A stretch of 64,000 bases of DNA from positions 558,001 to 622,000 of the forward strand of contig NZ_BMXU01000001.1 of NCBI RefSeq assembly GCF_014651915.1, read 5' to 3'. The stretch comes from Parvularcula lutaonensis (GTDB lineage Bacteria > Pseudomonadota > Alphaproteobacteria > Caulobacterales > Parvularculaceae). The position numbers and the translations under genes were made by a program. The notes beneath the pieces were generated by a model. It worked only from the letters and a program-made list of their open reading frames with translations, was not told where the DNA came from and made no database searches. Shown here piece after piece: positions 16,785 to 25,171 of the stretch (the stretch's first letter is position 1; each line of letters starts with the position of its first letter).

Positions 16785-18137
16785 TTAACCATAGTATAGT
16801 GCGGATCGGTCGAGGGGAAGGGCTGTGCGCCCAGGTTGGCGTTTTACTGCAGTTATCGCGTAGTTCGACGAAGCCCCTCTTTCGAACCCCTTGATGAAGA
16901 GCGCGAAGTATATTTGCCACAAGGAAGTACGGGCCTCTCCGGCCTCTTTGACAGCGGCCTCACGGTTGGCCGCCAGGCGCTCTTCCCAGGCCTTCAAGGT
17001 CAAGAAAAAGTGTTCACGGAGACACTCGACGTCCATCACCTCGAGACCGATTCGCCCCATATTGGTGATCGTATTGCCCACGTAATCGAGTTCGCCGCCC
17101 GGGAAGATGTAGGTAGTGATGAACTCCATCGAACGTGTCTGTTTGCGGAAATTCTTGAGATCCCGGCCCCCGCGGCGCGTCGTCGCCTGATGATAGTGAA
17201 TGCCCTTTGGTTTCAGGAGCCGCCTGATGATCTCGAAATGGCGGTCGAAATTCTCCCAGCCGACATGCTCGAACATCTCGACCTGGCTGATCTTGTCATA
17301 GACCTCGCGCTGGTCCGCCAGTTCTCGGTAGTCCTTGAGTTCGAGCGTCACCAGGTCTTGAAGGCCCATCTCCCGCACCTTTTCCTGGCCATGGGCGAGC
17401 TGTTCCTTCGACAGGGTCAGGCCATGGACATGGGCGCCGTAATGCTTCGCCGCATGGCAGGCGAGCGAGCCCCAGCCGCAGCCGATATCGAGCAGCCTGT
17501 CCCCCGGTTTCAGCCGCAGCTTCCTGCAGATCATGTCCATCTTGTGGAGCTGGGCTTCTTCAAGCGTGTCGTCTTCGGACCGGTAATAAGCAGACGAATA
17601 GAGCAGATTTTCGTCGAGGAAGAGTTTGAAGAACGCGTTCGAGACGTCGTAGTGGAAGCTGATTAGTTCCTTGTCATCGCGCTCTTCGTAAGTTGCGCCG
17701 GCGTCCTTGGTGTAGCCGGGCAGGTCCTTTGCCGCGATGTTGCCACCGATGATGAAGGGCAGGGCATGCCTCGCCATTTTCAGCCGGTCGATTCGCTTGA
17801 GAAGATGCACGGCGTCGCCGTGATTCCACCGCTCGATGAACTGGTAGGGGCTGCCGCCATTCAGCCTGATGTCCTGCCCGGCCACCAGCTGGAGCAGCGT
17901 CACCAGGTTGGGCTTGAGGAGGAGCTTCCGCACCGCGTTAGGCGAGGCGATCGCCAGCACAAGGTCGTCGCGCGCCCCTTCCTTGAGGGGCACGCGGTCA
18001 CCGTTCCAGAGTTCGACCGTGAAGTCGGCCTTCAGGTGGGTGGCGATCTCGCCCAGCATCACTCTCATTGCTTCGAGCTGCTTGCGTGCGCGCTTGCCCC
18101 CCGATCCCAGGGTCGGCCCGTTGGCGGTCTGCTTCAT
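16785..18137 (-). CDS. cfa: Cyclopropane-fatty-acyl-phospholipid synthase family protein
   Basis: The 450-residue protein has an N-terminal lipid-binding region (about 1-150) and a SAM methyltransferase core with LLDIGCGWGSLACHAAKHYG near residue 215. HGLTLSKEQ and EMFEHVGWENF follow, then TYIFPGGELDYVGNT, which corresponds to the family's substrate-site FPGG segment. True Cfa enzymes add a methylene group to cis double bonds of membrane phospholipids. Related enzymes in this group methylate or further modify unsaturated chains, so the symbol is a best guess. It is divergent from parC across 159 bp. Confidence 0.88.
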   Translation of the reverse strand: MKQTANGPTLGSGGKRARKQLEAMRVMLGEIATHLKADFTVELWNGDRVPLKEGARDDLVLAIASPNAVRKLLLKPNLVTLLQLVAGQDIRLNGGSPYQFIERWNHGDAVHLLKRIDRLKMARHALPFIIGGNIAAKDLPGYTKDAGATYEERDDKELISFHYDVSNAFFKLFLDENLLYSSAYYRSEDDTLEEAQLHKMDMICRKLRLKPGDRLLDIGCGWGSLACHAAKHYGAHVHGLTLSKEQLAHGQEKVREMGLQDLVTLELKDYRELADQREVYDKISQVEMFEHVGWENFDRHFEIIRRLLKPKGIHYHQATTRRGGRDLKNFRKQTRSMEFITTYIFPGGELDYVGNTITNMGRIGLEVMDVECLREHFFLTLKAWEERLAANREAAVKEAGEARTSLWQIYFALFIKGFERGASSNYAITAVKRQPGRTALPLDRSALYYG

Positions 18138-18296
18138 GAATTCGTGCCCGGTCGTCAGTCTTGAGCCCTAGCCCTTAAAGGAGGTCACGTTTCCGCGGGA
18201 AGCCCAAAAGCGACCTGTCCCATTGATGATAAACTGGGGCTTTATCACTGGCGCGGTGCGCATTAACGCTGGCCGCTACCCTTCAAGGAGACGCCG

Positions 18297-20573
18297 ATGG
18301 CCCGCCGCCCCAAGGGCACCAAAGCTGCGCCGCCCCCGCCGCCCGAGCAGATTTTCGATGAGCCGATCACGGAAGCGCTGTCCCAGCGCTATTTGGCCTA
18401 TGCGCTCTCGACCATCACCGCGCGGGCGCTTCCCGATGTTCGTGACGGCCTGAAGCCCGTTCACCGTCGGATTCTTTATGCGATGCGCGGGATGCGGCTT
18501 GCGCCCTCGGGCAGCTACAAGAAGTCGGCCAAGATCGTCGGCGAGGTGATGGGCAATTTCCACCCTCATGGCGACCAAGCCATTTACGACGCCCTCGTTC
18601 GTCTCGTGCAGGACTTCTCCGTCCGAGTGCCCCTTGTCGATGGACAGGGGAACTTCGGCAATGTCGACGGCGACAATGCGGCTGCCATGCGGTACACGGA
18701 AAGCCGGATGACCGAGGCCGCCGAGCTCCTGCTCGAAGGCATCGATGAAGACGCCGTCGACTTTCGCGATACCTATGACGGCGAGGGCAAGGAGCCTGTG
18801 GTCCTTCCCGCCGCCTTCCCGCATCTCCTTGCCAATGGCGCGGCAGGCATCGCAGTGGGCATGGCCACGTCCATCCCTCCGCATAACCCGGCGGAGCTGA
18901 TCGACGCGGCGATCCATCTCATCAAGACCCCCGCCGCCCGCACCGAGACGCTGCTGAAGCACGTCAAGGGCCCCGATTTCCCGACCGGCGGTGTCTGCAT
19001 CGAGCCCTATGAGAGCCTGGTCGAGGCCTATGAGACCGGACGCGGCGGCTTCCGCCTGCGGGCCAAGTGGCACACGGAGGACCTTGGTCGCGGAAAATAC
19101 CAGATCGTCGTCACCGAGGTTCCCTACCAGGTCCAGAAAGCTCGCCTGATCGAGCGGATCGCCGAGCTTATCAACGGCAAGAAGCTGCCGATCATCACCG
19201 ATGTCCGCGACGAGAGCGCCGAGGACGTGCGCCTCGTGCTCGAGCCGCGAGCTGGCACGCTCGATCCCAACGCCGTCATGGCCGCCATGTTCAAGGCGAC
19301 CGACCTCGAGATCCGCTTCCCGCTGAACATGAACGTTCTCGATGCGGACGGTGCGCCGCGGGTGATGGGCCTGCGCGATGCACTGAACGCCTTTGTCGAT
19401 CACCGCCGTGAGGTGCTCCTGCGCCGTTCGCGCTTCCGCCTCGACAAGATCGAGCACCGGCTCGAGATCCTCGCCGGCTACCTCATTGCCTATCTCAACC
19501 TCGACGAGGTGATCCGGATCATTCGGTATGAGGACCATCCAAAGGAAGAGCTCATCAAGGCATTCGACCTCAGCGACGTGCAGGCTGAAGCCATCCTCGA
19601 CATGCGCCTGCGCCGCCTGCGCAAGCTCGAGGAAATGGAAATCAAGAAAGAAAACGCCGCCCTGAAGAAGGAGCGGGCGGAGCTCAAGAAGCTGGTCAAG
19701 TCCGAAGAACTCCAGAATGCCCGGATGACAGCTGACCTGCGCGAAGTGAAGAAGAGCTTCGGTGGCAAGGACGGTCTCGGTGCGCGCCGCACCGAAATGT
19801 CCGATGCCCCTGCTGATGACAACATCAACATCGATGACCTTGTCGAGAAAGAGCCGGTGACGGTGGTCATCTCCGCCAAGGGGTGGGTCCGGACCCTGAA
19901 GGGCCACACGGAAGACCCCTCTTCAATCAAATACAAGGACGGCGACCGCGAGCGCTTCGTTCTTAACGCGATGAGCACGGACAAACTCACGCTCTTCTCC
20001 ACTGCGGGCAAGAGCTACACTCTTGCGGTGAACGAACTGCCGGGCGGAAGAGGGCAGGGCGAGCCGATCCGCCTGCTGATCGATCTCGGGCCGGGTGATG
20101 AACCGGTGACGGTGCTCAAGCAGGCGGAGGGGCGGCACTTCCTCCTCGCCTCGACGGCGGGACATGGCCTGTTCGTCAAGGAAGAGGACACCTACGCCAA
20201 CACCCGCAAGGGCAAGCAGCTCCTGAACCTCGCGCCGGGCGCCGAGATGGTCGTCGCGCGGCCGCTGGAGAAAGCGCCGACGAAGAAGGACTTCGTCGCT
20301 TCCGTCACATCGAACCGCAAGCTGCTCGTCTTCCCCGCCAGCGAGCTTCCCACCATGACCCGCGGCAAGGGCGTGATCCTGCAGAAATCGGCCAAGGCGA
20401 ACCTTGTCGATGCCAAGCTTGTTGATCCCGAAATCGGTCTTACCTGGGTCGACCGTGCCGGCCGCGAGCAGTCCGAACCGAAGTGGAAAAACTGGATTGG
20501 CAAACGTGGCGGTGCGGGCACAGCCGTGCCGAAAGGTTTCCCGCGGAACTTGAAACTCGGCCAAGCAGGTTAA
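18297..20573 (+). CDS. parC: DNA topoisomerase IV subunit A
   Basis: ParC is the DNA-cleaving subunit of topoisomerase IV, which unlinks daughter chromosomes after replication. The 758-residue length and the smaller C-terminal domain fit ParC rather than GyrA; no clear GyrA-box was seen. The N-terminal core has SQRYLAYALSTITARALPDV, and the catalytic tyrosine is Tyr133 in AAAMRYTESRM. The quinolone-determining helix reads HPHGDQAIYDALVRL, with Gln94 where E. coli ParC has Ser80 and Asp98 where it has Glu84. A perfect AAGGAGA site precedes ATG 18297. The partner gene parE lies about 39 kb downstream on the other strand. Confidence 0.95.
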   Translation: MARRPKGTKAAPPPPPEQIFDEPITEALSQRYLAYALSTITARALPDVRDGLKPVHRRILYAMRGMRLAPSGSYKKSAKIVGEVMGNFHPHGDQAIYDALVRLVQDFSVRVPLVDGQGNFGNVDGDNAAAMRYTESRMTEAAELLLEGIDEDAVDFRDTYDGEGKEPVVLPAAFPHLLANGAAGIAVGMATSIPPHNPAELIDAAIHLIKTPAARTETLLKHVKGPDFPTGGVCIEPYESLVEAYETGRGGFRLRAKWHTEDLGRGKYQIVVTEVPYQVQKARLIERIAELINGKKLPIITDVRDESAEDVRLVLEPRAGTLDPNAVMAAMFKATDLEIRFPLNMNVLDADGAPRVMGLRDALNAFVDHRREVLLRRSRFRLDKIEHRLEILAGYLIAYLNLDEVIRIIRYEDHPKEELIKAFDLSDVQAEAILDMRLRRLRKLEEMEIKKENAALKKERAELKKLVKSEELQNARMTADLREVKKSFGGKDGLGARRTEMSDAPADDNINIDDLVEKEPVTVVISAKGWVRTLKGHTEDPSSIKYKDGDRERFVLNAMSTDKLTLFSTAGKSYTLAVNELPGGRGQGEPIRLLIDLGPGDEPVTVLKQAEGRHFLLASTAGHGLFVKEEDTYANTRKGKQLLNLAPGAEMVVARPLEKAPTKKDFVASVTSNRKLLVFPASELPTMTRGKGVILQKSAKANLVDAKLVDPEIGLTWVDRAGREQSEPKWKNWIGKRGGAGTAVPKGFPRNLKLGQAG

Positions 20574-20626
20574 CCTAAGAGGCGACCTGTGTGAGAGTAG
20601 AAGTCGAGTCGGGGAGTCGGTCTTTT

Positions 20627-21472
20627 ATGTACCGGAAATACTTGGGTCTTCTGGCTGGCGCGGCCAGCATCGGCGCGCTTGCCCACGCACAGACACCGGA
20701 AGAGATCGAGCAGTACAAGAAAATGACGATCTTCCAGCTCGGCGCCGCGGTCGCGGTCAATAACGAGCCGTACCGGAATTTCAACGGCGGCGACCCGAAC
20801 AAGCTGGTCGTCCCGTTCTACGTCTATAACAAGAACAACCTGACCCTTGCGGGCCCGAACATCTCCTACCGTTTCTGGCGTCCCCTCGACGTGCAGATCT
20901 CGGCAGAGGGCAAGTACCGCTTCCAGAACTACGAAGAGGATGACAGCCCGTTCCTTGAAGGCATGGGCGATCGCAACGGCACTTTCGAAGTCGGCCTCAA
21001 GGCGCAGAAGCGCTACAACCGCCTCCGACTGCAGGCCGAAGGCTTCGTCGACGCAGCAGGCCAGCACGATGGCTATGAGCTCACGGCGCGCGCGACCCTC
21101 GAGGTCGGCAATGGCCGGATGATCTCCTTCCGTCCGCTGGTGGGCGTGAGCTACCAGTCAGAAAACCTGATCCAGTATTATTATGGCATCACCAATGCCG
21201 AGGCCCGCGTGAACCAGGCCGTCGGAGACGGAACCTTCATGGACCGCCCGGCCTATTTCGCCGATGGCGGTGCCGTGACGCCTTTCGCGGGCGCTCAGGT
21301 CCGGGTCCGCCTCTCGCGCAGGCTCGCTTTCCAGGGGCAGGTGAAATCGGCCTTCCTCCCCGACGGCATCACCGACAGCGCGATTGTCGAGAAGGACAAC
21401 CGCACCAGCGCCTTCTTCGGCCTCAGCTACGCGCTGTCAGGACCGGGCGTGAAGCCGGGGCAGTGGCTGTAA
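20627..21472 (+). CDS. MipA/OmpV family outer-membrane protein
   Basis: The 281-residue protein has a short signal peptide (MYRKYLGLLAGAASIGALAH, cleavage about AHA-QT). The mature part is rich in alternating strands and ends in an aromatic/hydrophobic C-terminus (GPGVKPGQWL), as expected for a small beta-barrel. IFQLGAAVAVNNEPYRNF and NISYRFWRPLDVQISAEGKY resemble the MipA/OmpV family, which links to murein-modifying enzymes in some bacteria. Function here is inferred only from family. ATG 20627 opens the signal peptide; a GTG 36 bp upstream would add an unlikely polar leader. It follows parC by 53 bp and might be co-transcribed. Confidence 0.75.
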   Translation: MYRKYLGLLAGAASIGALAHAQTPEEIEQYKKMTIFQLGAAVAVNNEPYRNFNGGDPNKLVVPFYVYNKNNLTLAGPNISYRFWRPLDVQISAEGKYRFQNYEEDDSPFLEGMGDRNGTFEVGLKAQKRYNRLRLQAEGFVDAAGQHDGYELTARATLEVGNGRMISFRPLVGVSYQSENLIQYYYGITNAEARVNQAVGDGTFMDRPAYFADGGAVTPFAGAQVRVRLSRRLAFQGQVKSAFLPDGITDSAIVEKDNRTSAFFGLSYALSGPGVKPGQWL

Positions 21473-21512
21473 AAGGCGCCGAACAGAGCTGGAATTAGGG
21501 CCGAAGCTCCAC

Positions 21513-21540
21513 ATATCTTCATGAGGATATCTTCATGAGG
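21513..21540 (+). repeat. Exact 14-bp tandem duplication before a TTG-start gene
   Basis: The unit ATATCTTCATGAGG is present twice, head to tail without mismatch, just upstream of the small membrane protein gene. Each copy contains an ATG and an AGG. The second copy supplies the AGGAG ribosome-binding site used by the downstream TTG start. Confidence 0.85.
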
Positions 21541-21550
21541 AGCTTCAACG

Positions 21551-21850
21551 TTGAACCGGCCATTCTTCGACTTCGTTTTCTCGTTTCAGGGTCTTGCGAC
21601 GCTGATCTTTCTCATGGTCGTTGCCGAGTACTGGGCGTGGTTCCTCGTCGGTTTCGGTCTCCTTCTGACGGTCCTTGTTGCCCACTTCTTCAGAGGCGGC
21701 ACCGCCCCGATCGACCCGGACCGCAAGAAGATCAAGGAGAGCCCCAACAGCTATTGGACCGCCGAACAGAAGCGCGCGTTCTGGGCGCGGAAGGAGGCCG
21801 AGCGGCGCCGTGCCATGGCGGCTTCAGCTCCCCTCGATCCCCCTCGGTAG
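21551..21850 (+). CDS. Small membrane protein of unknown function (TTG start)
   Basis: The predicted 99-residue protein has two hydrophobic helices (about residues 8-24 and 26-46: LATLIFLMVVAEYWAW and FLVGFGLLLTVLVAHFF). A basic, charged cytoplasmic tail with SYWTAEQKRAFWARKEAERRR follows. I do not recognise the family. The only usable start in frame is TTG 21551, with AGGAG 8 bp upstream. An ATG at 21535 opens a different frame of 110 codons whose product is Arg/Pro-rich and looks like a shadow. The 3' end overlaps the convergent DUF1330 gene by 27 bp. Confidence 0.65.
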   Translation: MNRPFFDFVFSFQGLATLIFLMVVAEYWAWFLVGFGLLLTVLVAHFFRGGTAPIDPDRKKIKESPNSYWTAEQKRAFWARKEAERRRAMAASAPLDPPR

Positions 21851-22150
21851 CTCCTTCGCGAAGCTGATCATCAGGCTCCCATCGCTCAATTCCTCGCGGC
21901 GGAGCTTGAGATAGGGCGCGTATTCGTCTGATCCGTAGAATCCCTGGGCTGCTTCCATCGAGGGAAACTCCGCCAGCACGGCCCAGTTGCCGGGTTGCTC
22001 CCCCTCGACCACTCCGGCGGTTTTCGTCGCGGCGAGGAACCGCCCCCCGAACTTCTCGATGATCGGGCCGAGATGCCGGCCATAGCGGTCCATGTAGTCG
22101 TCGTGGTCCTTCACCTGGACATAGACGAATGTGTAGACGGGCTGGTTCAT
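21824..22150 (-). CDS. DUF1330 family protein (dimeric alpha/beta barrel fold)
   Basis: The 108-residue protein has the DUF1330 pattern. A first strand [20 protein letters not shown] is followed by [16 protein letters not shown], then [20 protein letters not shown], in which the segment before the last helix is conserved. The fold is the ferredoxin-like barrel of the YciI/EthD kind. No reaction is known for most members. The start is ATG 22150, just upstream of which lies a GGAGAG site. It is divergent from metG with 68 bp between starts and overlaps the preceding convergent gene at its end. Confidence 0.85.
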   Translation of the reverse strand: MNQPVYTFVYVQVKDHDDYMDRYGRHLGPIIEKFGGRFLAATKTAGVVEGEQPGNWAVLAEFPSMEAAQGFYGSDEYAPYLKLRREELSDGSLMISFAKELPRGIEGS

Positions 22151-22218
22151 CGGGCTCTCTCCTCTGGTCGCGTCATTGCCCCCGTTGCGCCGCCGAAAAG
22201 AAGCGGGCATCAGGCGCC

Positions 22219-23892
22219 ATGGCTCGAATTCTGATTACCTCCGCGCTCCCCTACATCAATGGCATCAAGCACCTTGGAAACCTCGTCGGCTCGATGCTGC
22301 CGGCGGATGTCTATGCGCGCTTCATGCGGGCGAGGGGGCATGACGTGCTGGCGATCTGCGCCACGGACGAACACGGCACCCCGGCCGAACTCGCCGCGCT
22401 GAAGGCCGGGCAGGATGTCGCCGACTACTGCGCGACCCAGTACCGGATCCAGAAGGAAGCGGGCGAAGCCTTCGGCCTCAGCTTCGACCATTTCGGCCGC
22501 TCCTCCTCGCCGGAGAACCACCGGCTCACCCAGCACTTTGCGAAGAGGCTGCAGGAGAACGGCTTCATCGCCGAGGTCGAGGAAGAGCAGGTCTACTCCA
22601 ATGCGGACGGACGCTTCCTGCCCGACCGCTATGTCGAGGGCACCTGCCCGAACTGCGGCTTCGAGAAAGCCCGCGGCGACCAGTGCGACAACTGCGGCAA
22701 GCTCCTCGATCCCACCGACCTGATCGAGCCGTACTCGGCGCTCTCGGGCTCGAAGGACATCGAGCGGCGAAAGACCAAGCACCTCCACCTCCTCCAATCC
22801 AAGCTCGAGGACGAGGTCCGCGCCTGGGTCGATCAGCACCCGGAATGGCCGGTCCTGACGAAGTCGATCGCGTATAAATGGCTTGATGAGGGCTTGCGCG
22901 ACCGATCGATCACCCGCGATCTCTCCTGGGGCATTCCGGTCCCCGGTCTGCCGGGCAAGGTCTTCTATGTCTGGTTCGATGCTCCCATCGCCTATATCGC
23001 CGCGACGGAGCAGGGGATCGGAGAGGACTACCGGAAATGGTGGCGTGAGGACGAAGGTGCCGACGATGTCCGCTACGTCCAGTTCATGGGCAAGGACAAT
23101 GTGGCGTTCCACACGGTCAGCTTCCCCGCAACCATTCTCGGCTCGCGAGAACCGTGGAAGAAAGTCGATACGCTGAAGAGCCTCAACTGGCTCACCTGGT
23201 ATGGCGGCAAGTTCTCGACCTCCGAGAACCGCGGCATTTTCATGGACCAGGCGCTGGAGTTGCTGCCCGCCGACCTCTGGCGCTGGTATCTCATGGCTAA
23301 TGCTCCTGAGTCGGACGATACGGCTTTCACGCTGGAGAGCTTCCAGCAGACGGTGAACAAAGACCTCGCCGACGTCCTCGGCAATTTCGTCAATCGCATT
23401 GCCCGCTTCACCGCCTCGAAATTCGACGGTGTCGTTCCCGATGGCGGTGAGCCGGGCGAGGCGGAGGCTGAACTGCAATCTCAGCTTTCGAATCGGATTG
23501 CTGAGTATACGAAGCATCTCGAAGCGATGGAGTTCCGCAAGGCCTTCGCCGAACTGCGCGGTATCTGGGTCCTCGGCAACGAATACCTGCAAAGCGCCGC
23601 GCCGTGGGCGGCCTTCAAGGAAGACAAGGACAAGGCGGCGATGATCGTTCGCACGGCCCTCAATCTCATCCCGCTCTACGCCCAACTCTCAGCCCCGGTC
23701 ATTCCGCACACCGCGGACAAGCTGGCTGATGTTTTCGGCACGGAGGCTCAAGGCTGGCCAGAGGAAGGCGAAGCCCTGCTCGACAAGCTCGAACGCGGCA
23801 AAGCCTTCGAGGCCCCGCCGGTCCTCTTCAAGAAGGTCGAGGACGAGCAGGTCGAGGAATGGGCCGAACGCTTCGGCGCGCCCCGGGGGTAG
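22219..23892 (+). CDS. metG: Methionyl-tRNA synthetase
   Basis: The 557-residue class I synthetase charges tRNA-Met. The HIGH-type motif is HLGN (residues 18-21), and a zinc-binding insert has CPNC near 142 and CDNC near 155. The KMSKS loop reads KFSTS near residue 330, followed by [12 protein letters not shown]. From memory, the start [20 protein letters not shown] and the KFSTS loop match the synthetase type found in actinobacteria and in Rhodobacterales rather than the enterobacterial type. The anticodon-binding helical domain is complete, and the C-terminal tRNA-binding dimer domain of E. coli MetG is absent. The ATG at 22219 fits the conserved N-terminus. Confidence 0.95.
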   Translation: MARILITSALPYINGIKHLGNLVGSMLPADVYARFMRARGHDVLAICATDEHGTPAELAALKAGQDVADYCATQYRIQKEAGEAFGLSFDHFGRSSSPENHRLTQHFAKRLQENGFIAEVEEEQVYSNADGRFLPDRYVEGTCPNCGFEKARGDQCDNCGKLLDPTDLIEPYSALSGSKDIERRKTKHLHLLQSKLEDEVRAWVDQHPEWPVLTKSIAYKWLDEGLRDRSITRDLSWGIPVPGLPGKVFYVWFDAPIAYIAATEQGIGEDYRKWWREDEGADDVRYVQFMGKDNVAFHTVSFPATILGSREPWKKVDTLKSLNWLTWYGGKFSTSENRGIFMDQALELLPADLWRWYLMANAPESDDTAFTLESFQQTVNKDLADVLGNFVNRIARFTASKFDGVVPDGGEPGEAEAELQSQLSNRIAEYTKHLEAMEFRKAFAELRGIWVLGNEYLQSAAPWAAFKEDKDKAAMIVRTALNLIPLYAQLSAPVIPHTADKLADVFGTEAQGWPEEGEALLDKLERGKAFEAPPVLFKKVEDEQVEEWAERFGAPRG

Positions 23893-23921
23893 GGCTTCAG
23901 AGCGCCGCTGCCAGAAAAGTG

Positions 23922-24016
23922 CTGTCATCGCGGGGCGCTCGGTAGAGCGAGCCCGGGACCGCAACAGTGCTCTGTCCGCAGTCCGGGCTCAGGCGTCGCC
24001 TGCCCGGGAATGACGG
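23922..24016. repeat. Palindromic intergenic repeat, copy 1 (REP-like)
   Basis: The 95-bp element opens with CTGTCATCGCGGGGCG and closes with CCCGGGAATGACGG, which are near reverse complements. An inner pair, GAGCCCGGGACC and AGTCCGGGCTC, forms a second arm. Related copies lie at 52393-52483 and 52900-52992. It sits between the end of metG and the end of the convergent small membrane gene, so it may act as a stable 3' hairpin for both transcripts. Confidence 0.8.
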
Positions 24017-24056
24017 CGGAGATTGCTCCTGCAATTCAGGATGACCGTCAGGCTCT

Positions 24057-24380
24057 CTACCGCTTCTTCCGGTACTTCTTCTCAAACGCCGCGTTCAGCG
24101 TCTTCGCGTCGGTCGCTCGTGAGTAATGCTCACGGCGGAAGCGGCTCCGGACGAGGTAAGAGCCGATGAGCGCGAAGGCCAAGGTCCCGAAGAACACAAG
24201 TGCCGTGAAGGGAAGCAGCGAGGAGAAGATCTCAGGGCTGAACTTCCCGCTACGGAGCAAACGGACTGCCGTCCCGAGGATCAAGAGCCCGACGTAGAAA
24301 AGCCCGGCCGCCATCAAAGACTGGCGGACGATGGTGCCGAGGTCGGCGAGGTAGTATTTCGCCGCCTCGGAGAACGTCAC
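24057..24380 (-). CDS. Small membrane protein of unknown function
   Basis: The predicted 107-residue protein has two hydrophobic helices (SLMAAGLFYVGLLILGTAV and LPFTALVFFGTLAFALIGSY) and a very basic C-terminus ending FEKKYRKKR. I do not recognise the family. The start is a GTG at 24380 that overlaps the TGA of the DUF1338 gene (GTGA), so translation is probably coupled. Frames extending further upstream run through DUF1338 in another register and are not protein-like. It is the last gene of the yidC-led minus-strand group. Confidence 0.65.
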   Translation of the reverse strand: MTFSEAAKYYLADLGTIVRQSLMAAGLFYVGLLILGTAVRLLRSGKFSPEIFSSLLPFTALVFFGTLAFALIGSYLVRSRFRREHYSRATDAKTLNAAFEKKYRKKR

Positions 24381-25168
24381 TGGTTGGTGCTCTCGAAGAT
24401 CTTGTCGGCACTGGCGGCGACGAAGCCCTGATAGAGCCCCCCTTCGGGCATCTCGTAGCGGCGGGCGAATTCGTAAAAGCAGCTCGGCAGCTCGAAGGTT
24501 CCATCCGTGAACGTCACCGGGACCTTGGTCGCCATGGTCGAGCACTGCTCCAGATAGACCTCGGGCGAGCCCTTGATGAGGCCGCCCGACGTATTCATCG
24601 GATAGCCGGACTCCTCGACAAACTCCGCGAGATCCTTGAGCTCGTCGAACGTCTTCAGGGCGTTGAAGAAGACGGTGAAATGGTTTGCACAGAAGCCGAA
24701 CGCCGAAAGCCACGCCGCGTATTCGCTCTCGGCATAGAGCTTCTCATAGTCCGCGTGCGATGTATCCCAGGGCCGGCCCATGTTCAGCATCATCGGGTCC
24801 GAGAGCTGGTCTTCGGTCATTGTGTCGACCAAACATTCCATGGTGTGCCTAAGCTCGTCAGAGCACTTTTCGAGAAGCAGCTCCGAGATGAAGACCTTCG
24901 GGCGCAGCGGGTCCTCATGCGCGTAGTATTTCGCGTAGAGTTTCTTCGCCTCGAAATGGTACTCGTCCTGCTCGGTATAGCCGAGGTCAAGAAAAGGCTG
25001 GGCCAGTTTGTGGATGCCCAGCCTGTGATCGTTCAGCGTACGGAAGGCGACGTGGTCGTTGACGACCGTTTCGCCGCGCGTCTCGAAGAGATCCTTGATC
25101 TCCTGAGCCTGCGGGGTGAGGGCGGCGTAACGCTGCCAGAGCTGGCTGAAGAGATCGTCGAGGGTCAT
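24377..25168 (-). CDS. DUF1338 family protein (2-oxoadipate dioxygenase/decarboxylase-like)
   Basis: The 263-residue protein fits the short DUF1338 type. VNDHVAFRTLNDHRLGIHKL lies near residues 36-55, with an early histidine that is a metal ligand in the family. KVFISELLLEKCSDEL lies in the middle, and FCANHFTVFFNALK carries another conserved His. DUF1338 proteins such as HglS from Pseudomonas convert 2-oxoadipate to 2-hydroxyglutarate in lysine catabolism. Whether this short form does the same is not certain. It lies 3 bp after yidC, where engB often occurs in related genomes, so the link to membrane insertion is probably positional only. Confidence 0.83.
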   Translation of the reverse strand: MTLDDLFSQLWQRYAALTPQAQEIKDLFETRGETVVNDHVAFRTLNDHRLGIHKLAQPFLDLGYTEQDEYHFEAKKLYAKYYAHEDPLRPKVFISELLLEKCSDELRHTMECLVDTMTEDQLSDPMMLNMGRPWDTSHADYEKLYAESEYAAWLSAFGFCANHFTVFFNALKTFDELKDLAEFVEESGYPMNTSGGLIKGSPEVYLEQCSTMATKVPVTFTDGTFELPSCFYEFARRYEMPEGGLYQGFVAASADKIFESTNQ

Positions 25169-25171
25169 TCC

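Noticed and set aside
21535-21867. 110-codon plus-strand frame starting at ATG 21535
   Set aside because: The product is Arg/Pro-rich and overlaps a frame with two clear membrane helices and a proper ribosome-binding site.
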